This document shows positions 58,550 through 64,000 of a stretch of DNA of 64,000 nt, one piece after another. Source of the stretch: Lytechinus variegatus. Its lineage: Eukaryota > Echinodermata > Echinoidea > Temnopleuroida > Toxopneustidae. The stretch covers positions 15,999,356 to 16,063,355 of the forward strand of contig NC_054748.1 in assembly GCF_018143015.1 (NCBI RefSeq). Direction: 5' to 3'. The notes below the pieces were generated by a model, which searched no databases, was not told where the DNA came from, and saw only the letters and a program-made list of their open reading frames with translations. Position 1 is the first letter of the stretch; each line of letters starts with the position of its first letter. Position numbers and translations under genes: made by a program.

Positions 58550-60465
58550 CTAATCTACAATGAGTGGATTCCTGTCGTCATCGCCCACGTCGCCCGCGTT
58601 CACGTTTCCCGCAGGATCCTCCAACACGCGTTGCTGGCCTTGGCGCTCTCGATCCTCGTAGCGGTTACGATTCCTCATCGCCTTCTCGTGGTTACGCTTC
58701 AGCAGGTTCTCCTTGTAACGACAGAGTGGGAAGTCACGTCGCCCTCTAGTGAGTCGACGCTGAACAAGAACACCGGCTACGATCAGTACAAACCATAAGC
58801 CTATCAGGAAATAGTCTGGATATGTTCAAAAGAAGAAAACATAATAATTGAATCATTGCTTTGACAAACAAGTGACAAGCGCGATAAAATACAAGCAATT
58901 CAATTCAATCTAAAAAAGTTTGGTATTTCTTTTACTTCAGCATACACACCCTACTGAATTTCAAAACCATGTATCCATGAAATTGAACAGTGTAAATTGG
59001 AATTAGCATGAAGTATTTCTTATCCCTCATTCTTCATGTCGCAATTACACTTCATATTCATCAATATCATTGATGTCTTCTGTAACTGTGGTTTCAGTTT
59101 CAATCGATAATAATAATAATACATTTTTATAGCGCCTATTGGAATTTTTGTCAGGGGGTAGTGGGGAGGGGGGAGTTGCCTCCTATGAGGCTACATGACC
59201 TAGAGGGTGTTTCATAAAGATTTAAGTATGACTTAAGTCACACTTAAAAGCTGATGCGTACATGATATGCAACACACGATCTAATTGATACATACACATT
59301 AGTGCACGTCCTCATGACATGATCTGACCAATGCGGTCAAGACTTTCATACCGTAAGCAACTCGGTATTTAAGTGCGACACTAAGTCGTACTTCAATCTT
59401 TGTGAAACACCCCCCACGTTCATCTGTAAAATAACCTAGGCTTCACTGTTCCCTGGTATGTAAGATCGAATGAAGAACACCACCTAAAGACTTAACCCTA
59501 AATCTCCCGGGGTATTTTGATTCTTGTCATTCCCGGGGGGGGGGGGGATCTTAAGATCTCGGCCGCCGATCGCGCGAGCGGCGCAAAAATTTGCATGATG
59601 GTAGTGTGCGATGTAATCTACAAGGCTGTATGGTAAAATTTCCAAAATAATGAGATTTTATTTTATATGAATTAATTATGCTAATTTATGCATAAATCAT
59701 ACTTTTTGCTCTAATTCACTAAATAAAACTCCTAGAATGCTAATTGTTGGTAAAAATTTTCTTTGTAGCATTCTTAACAATCGTAATTCAAAAAAACTTT
59801 GGTTTGGAAATAAATTTCTTATGTATTTTATTGTTTTATGAATTTCTTATGTATTTCTCTGTTTTTTTACTTTTTGTTTTTATTGTTTTTTCAATGGAAA
59901 TTGTTCCAGACGTAATTCTGATCATAAACAAGGCAAAATCAATTAAGTTTAATCAGAAAAAGTAGAAATAATGATACATTTATGAATTTTGGCTAAATAC
60001 GCAATTTGCATTGGATTTGTACATGAAATCACGTTTATGAGCAATTTTGGTTCTGACATGCACTTGCATAATGTTGCGTAATGTCGTAACCGCGTACCCT
60101 GGCGTCACAAATTTGGTCTCAAAATTTGTGCGAGACTTGAATGTAAAAAGTCAGTGAGCTGCGAGGTGAAAAATTTCGCGCAGCAGATATATCGCGAAAA
60201 TTGTTGAGGGGGGGGGCCATAAAGGTTCATTGGTACAATGACATAGGCTTCACTGTACCCTGGTATTTACGATCTAATGAAGAAAACCACCTAAAGACTT
60301 ACCTAAAGGGTTCATCGGTACAATGACATGGGCTTCACTGTACCCTGTTATGTAAGATCTATGGATAATGTTCAGCACAATGTAATGAAGAACACCGCCT
60401 CCATAGTAGCTAATGCCGGCTACGACAAGATAGCTCCCCCACACTGCACACGCAAGCATGCTCAG
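58550..60465 (-). CDS. TM7SF3: TM7SF3-like seven-transmembrane protein, C-terminal two exons
   Basis: On the - strand the exons are 60465-60303 and 58815-58550 (stop TAG complement at 58550-58552). The 60465 exon starts in phase 0 after TTTTTTTCAG and ends one base into a codon at a GTAAGT donor. The 58815 exon supplies the other two bases, so the join gives NPLDYF. The visible 142 residues contain TM6-like LACAVWGSYLVVAGISYY, then HYIVLNIIHR, then TM7 YFLIGLWFVLIVAGVLVQ, a basic RGRRDFPLCRYKE and a hydrophilic tail ending NPLIVD. Order and spacing match the end of human TM7SF3 as I remember it (GSY, LNV, RGR-FFP-YK). TM7SF3 is reported as a stress-responsive nuclear/plasma-membrane protein linked to cell survival. 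Upstream exons are outside the window or beyond a first visible intron of at least 3.5 kb. Confidence 0.85.
59108..59140 (-). repeat. SINE/LINE tail fragment
   Basis: AATAATAATAATAC followed by TTTTTATAGCGCC is the reverse complement of the GCGCTATAAA tail used by the SINEs and LINE in this window, so it is a very short 3' end. Confidence 0.55.
59205..59412. mobile_element. fold-back MITE with GTTTCATAAAGATT ends
   Basis: Left TTTCATAAAGATTTAAGTAT mirrors right TACTTCAATCTTTGTGAAAC. The interior ATGCAACACACGATCTAATT and GACCAATGCGGTCA recurs at 63215-63280 in a second copy (63150-63365), and in parts near 60570 and 60870. Confidence 0.7.
59440..59503 (-). pseudogene. decayed partial copy of the TM7SF3-like 60303 exon, distal
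   Basis: GGCTTCACTGTTCCCTGGTA, TGTAAGATCG and AATGAAGAACACC followed by ACCTAAAGACTTA match the 3' half of the exon at 60303-60465 and its donor flank. It lacks the 23-bp stretch around GGATAATGTTCAGC that is present in the functional exon. A GT-disrupting change (TTAACC instead of TTACCT) spoils the donor. Confidence 0.75.
59504..60221. other. intron of the TM7SF3-like gene, probable inserted element
   Basis: Contains a G run at 59537-59547, a GC-rich GGCCGCCGATCGCGCGAGCG and an AT-rich core. Near 60160-60215 the words CGCAGCAGATATATCGCG and a G run mirror the start loosely. It separates two decayed exon copies and may be a transposon that landed between them. Confidence 0.45.
60222..60302 (-). 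pseudogene. decayed partial copy of the TM7SF3-like 60303 exon, proximal
   Basis: Matches 60303-60400: AAGGTTCATTGGTACAATGA, GGCTTCACTGTACCCTGGTA and AATGAAGAAAACC. It has the same 23-bp deletion as the copy at 59440. It joins the functional exon head to tail, so the functional GTAAGT donor lies in the junction. Confidence 0.85.
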
Positions 60466-61324
60466 CTGAAAAAAACAAAAGAGAAATAAGAACGTTATTC
60501 AGGACGGGGGAGGGGGTGGGTTTCACAACGAGTTACATGTACGGTAAGCGTAATATCAATACGCACATGATCTTATTAATGTTACAGTGGGGACACATTC
60601 CGGTACTCTGTTCTATTTGTCAATCATTTTCTATAATCATTCCTATGTTTTACTCTTGATTTCCCTTTTTTCAAGCCTTTGAGGCTTTTTGGGATACCAT
60701 TTTCTTTCATTATTAAAAAAAAAATCTCATCTTAATGTTTCATGATTATATTTGTATATTTATGTTCAAAATAATGTATGATATTTGGATGTTTTTGACA
60801 TACATTATTGAAAGAAATAAATAAGAGTAATTTCACTCTCCCTCAAATCAAATCAAATTATATAAAAAAAATGCAGTAGTGCACATCCTTTTAGCATGAT
60901 TCTGACCAATGCAGTGATGTCTTTCATACCACACCCAACTGGGAAATTATATCAGGGGTTAGAGTATACAGTCTCATTTCTATAAATGTATATTTTAATA
61001 GTGCCTGAGTTGAGTCTTTGCTTGTAGACTAGGCTAACTCGATGTAACCATTAGGTGGAGTGACACACTATTTTCAGTTATGATGTCATAGCAACATCAA
61101 TCATTTAAATTGCGGAAGTACGAAACTGAAACTCCAATTCTAGGATCAATTAATCTTTTTGTCTATAATAACAGCCATATGTATTCATCCATTCAACTTC
61201 AAAATGGTGTCAGTAATTTGGCCGAAACTTCATGGCTACATTAATTCATTGCATCCTTAATATACAATGGTGGGATATGATTATGTTCAGATTTATGAAA
61301 ACCATGTACACAGGCAACCAGAAA
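60466..61324. other. TM7SF3-like intron, small repeat pieces
   Basis: Parts near 60530-60590 and 60870-60935 belong to the fold-back family at 59205, apparently split by AT-rich sequence. No exon is supported. Confidence 0.4.
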
Positions 61325-62035
61325 TAAGATACTAATAGTGGTCTTTAAAGAGCCGGTGGTCTTTGTGAACAGGTTACTGTAATACAGTGAGACCTGTTGT
61401 TAAAGACCACTGAAAGACCAACAAAACTACTGGCCTTTAAAGAGTCAGTGGTCTTTATGAACAAGTTCCTGTAAGACAGGAGACTGTACTTCAGAGATGC
61501 CAAGTCCAAAGACCAGCTACGCGTGAGATTTTCTGTAAATCTGAGTGAGATCACAGACAGTGTGTACAATGTATATTGGGATAGGCTGTGATAGTTGCAT
61601 GAGACATAGATTTGAGGGGATGAACAAGAGTCCAAAATGCTTGAGTCTCACGCATAATGCGTGAGACTTGGTAGCTCTGGTACTTAAAGACCACCAAAAG
61701 AAGAAACAAACATTTATACTGCAGTGAGAACTATAAATACAGAGACTACCAAAATGAAAGACAAAAAGAGTGGTCTTTAATGAGCACATAGTCTGTACAA
61801 ATATATAACATTACTGCAGTGAGGACTGTACATAAAGACTACCAAAAGGAGAGACAAGAATAATGGTCTTTAAAGAGCAAGTGGTCTTTATGAAGAGGTT
61901 ACTACAGCAAAGCCTGTCATAAAAGACCATAAAAAATAGAGGATACATGAATATTCTTTATGACCAGGTTACTACAGTGAGACCCGTCGTTAAAGACCAC
62001 CAAAAGGAGAGACAAGAATAGTGGTCTTTAATGAT
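61325..62035. repeat. GTGGTCTTTAAAGAG repeat field
   Basis: AGTGGTCTTTAAAGAGC and AACAGGTTACTGTAATACAG and GTTAAAGACCAC recur about seven times in both orientations. A separate inverted-repeat insert at about 61489-61678 (CAGAGATGCCAAGTCC and GGTAGCTCTG) carries GCGTGAGA words. Confidence 0.65.
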
Positions 62036-62368
62036 GCATTAATGCTGCAATAATCATATATAGCACATCATTAAGTACATTTCCTCTCAATGTATGTATT
62101 AAAGTGAAACTTCAAATTACTTCACCATGGCAAGTCAGACTGAATGTTTTCATTCCCGGGATAGCTGCTGAAGTTGTTGAAAAACCTCTTCAGGGTTTAG
62201 GGTTTTTCTAAAATTCAACAACACAATTAGTTTCGGAGCAATACTTTATCTGTATTATTTATTTTGTAATTATCTATGTTACTGTTAGAATATATATTTT
62301 TGTCATTACTACCTTGTAATGCATCGAAATTTGGCCTTAGCCGCATCTTGAGTTTTATTAATAAACCA

Positions 62369-62505
62369 TCTATCTATCTATCTATCTACATGTATCTATC
62401 TATCTATCTACCTATCTATCTATCTATAGATCTATTTACAGTATCTACATGTACATGTGTCTATCTATCTACAGTATCAATCTATCTATCTATCTATCAA
62501 AATAT
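62369..62505. repeat. (CTAT)n microsatellite
   Basis: Runs of CTATCTAT interrupted by TACATGTATC and ACAGTATC. The Tyr/Leu/Ser/Ile frame across it is an artefact. Confidence 0.9.
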
Positions 62506-62624
62506 TTTAGTTTCTATATACAAATAAAATCAAAATCATAGGCTAATAGTTATTCTCTGTATTAACAATGATAGCTAAATGTATCTCAAAATGAATATAT
62601 CCTAAGACTAGTTATTTACACGTA

Positions 62625-62950
62625 TAACACAGTCAATAAGTGACCACATGCATCCTTGTTCAGTTCACTCCCACTTTCAAAGAAGGTGTGTTTATGGAAA
62701 CGTTCCGATAACAATGAATGTTCTACAGTTTCTGTGAAGCTCAGAATTGTGAAGGATTAATATATTATAATACATGTAGTCATCCCACTTTTTTATATTC
62801 TAAGACTTTTCTTAACACACAACGACACATAGCCTTTTTCCGTTCACTCCCATTTTTAAAGGTGTGTTTAAGAAAAGGTTCCTAAAACAATGTCTGTGCT
62901 TCATTTTCTGTGAAGCTCATAATTGTGAAGGGTTAATATACAGTAATGTT
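62625..62950 (+). repeat. decayed tandem duplication of about 185 bp
   Basis: GTTCACTCCCACTTTCAAAG, TTCTGTGAAGCTCAGAATTG and TGTGAAGGATTAATATA at 62660-62765 recur at 62842-62943 with several changes. The content is non-coding and the function unknown. Confidence 0.7.
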
Positions 62951-63149
62951 TAATGTACAGTGTACATTAGGGTGTGCTCACTTTTGTTGGATAAAGCATG
63001 CAAAACCTACTAGATATAGATTAAGGATGAGTGATTGAGATGATAAATCTTGATTAAAAAAGTTTTATTTTGAAATCATTACTCACTGCAGATAGTGTAG
63101 TTTACATGTAGCATTAATGTTTGCTTATGAAATATTACATCAGGGAAGT

Positions 63150-63365
63150 CTTTCTCATAGATTTAAGTACTATGACTTTGGTCGCACTTATATGCCGATG
63201 CATATCTGAAATACAACGCGCAATCTAATTGATCAATACACAGTAGTGCGTGTCCTCTTTATATGGTCTTACCAATGCTGTCATGCCTTTTATATATCGT
63301 GCAATTAGACATTTAAGTGCAACTCTTTAGAAAGTCATACTAAAATCTTTGTGAAACAGCCCCAA
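63150..63365. mobile_element. fold-back MITE, second copy of the 59205 family
   Basis: TCATAGATTTAAGTACTATG on the left, GTCATACTAAAATCTTTGTG then AAACAGCCCC on the right, with AACGCGCAATCTAATTGATC inside. More diverged than the 59205 copy. 63366-64000 has no recognised feature. Confidence 0.65.
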
Positions 63366-64000
63366 GTTTCCTTCTGTCTCAAACCTACATGTACTAGGCT
63401 TATTTAACCAAACGAGTCCTAAAAATAGAATCATGTATTTCCTGTTGACTACTTAACATGAGTGTATATTACTGTAGAGTGTTTGAAATGTGGCCAATAA
63501 TGTATCAATTAAAGAGAAATTCCAGTAGTTGCAGTAAAAACTGATTTCATGAGAAAGTCTGCAAAACAAGGCTTAATTGTCAGTATATCATCAAGGATCT
63601 AGATCTGGTACAGTTACGTTAACTGAACTTTGTGATCTTGAAATCTACACTGAAAAATGTTCACACCGAAGATCCCCAACACAGATAAGCGCACGTGGGA
63701 CAATGTATAATTATTGCTTAGAGCGTCGGGCCCGACACTCTACCCGAATCCTGTGCTCATTTGCTGATTTCTCAGCAATTACACAATTTCTTCCAGAATC
63801 CTTTGGCACATGCATTTTATTTACACAAACAGACACTTTGGTGGTCATTTTATTGGATTCTGTACGAACTCATTTTGATCTCGTTACCAAAACTAGCATT
63901 TACCTTAAAGAGATGAAATCATATTCAAATACCATGACACAGGAAATTCACAGAATTATCACATACCATATAAAAGGGATGTTCGCATGTCATGTCACAA

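Noticed and set aside
58564..58749. 61-codon + strand frame rich in Arg/Ser/Pro
   Set aside because: It is the antisense of the TM7SF3-like last exon.

Overview
The window is eukaryotic DNA, most probably from an echinoderm and best matched by a sea urchin of the Lytechinus/Strongylocentrotus type. That assignment rests on the AT-rich intron-dense layout, the abundance of short fold-back transposons, frequent ACATGTACATGTA runs, and recognition of repeat families; it has not been checked by a database search. About 3% of the 64 kb is protein coding.

Four host genes can be assembled from exons with consistent splice phases. (1) The 3' part of an EF-hand calcium-binding protein gene, + strand, coding exons 2985-9730, with a 3' UTR of about 1.4 kb. 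(2) A complete tetraspanin gene, + strand, six phase-0 coding exons from 18266 to 33161 (252 aa). (3) A complete FGFR1OP2/SIKE1-family coiled-coil gene, + strand, three coding exons from 44124 to 46366 (250 aa). (4) The last two exons of a TM7SF3-like seven-transmembrane protein gene, - strand, 60465 down to 58550. Genes 3 and 4 are convergent neighbours, as I recall them to be in human 12p11, so this looks like old conserved microsynteny.

The rest is a dense layer of mobile and repeated DNA. It includes a nearly intact Tc1-type transposon (16252-17950) inserted in a 52-bp tandem repeat that runs up to the tetraspanin start codon. It includes several MITE families: a TTAA-flanked family with four copies, a GGGCCC-ended family, a TA-flanked CACTG-ended family in the EF-hand introns, and many single fold-back elements. 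Two copies of a 1.1-kb element each carry five perfect DR1 nuclear-receptor motifs. There are two tRNA-derived SINEs, a 5'-truncated L2/CR1-like LINE end, and large microsatellites. Many elements are nested, so relative insertion ages can be read.

The most unusual patterns are these. Decayed tandem partial copies of exons lie next to the functional exon in three of the four genes. A tandem array of about five near-perfect inverted-repeat hairpin units lies at 41.3-42.0 kb. The DR1-carrying element has an internal empty-site control. The CCAAT-containing array ends exactly at the tetraspanin ATG. No CRISPR, operon or prokaryotic feature is present, and no complete cellular tRNA or rRNA gene was seen.
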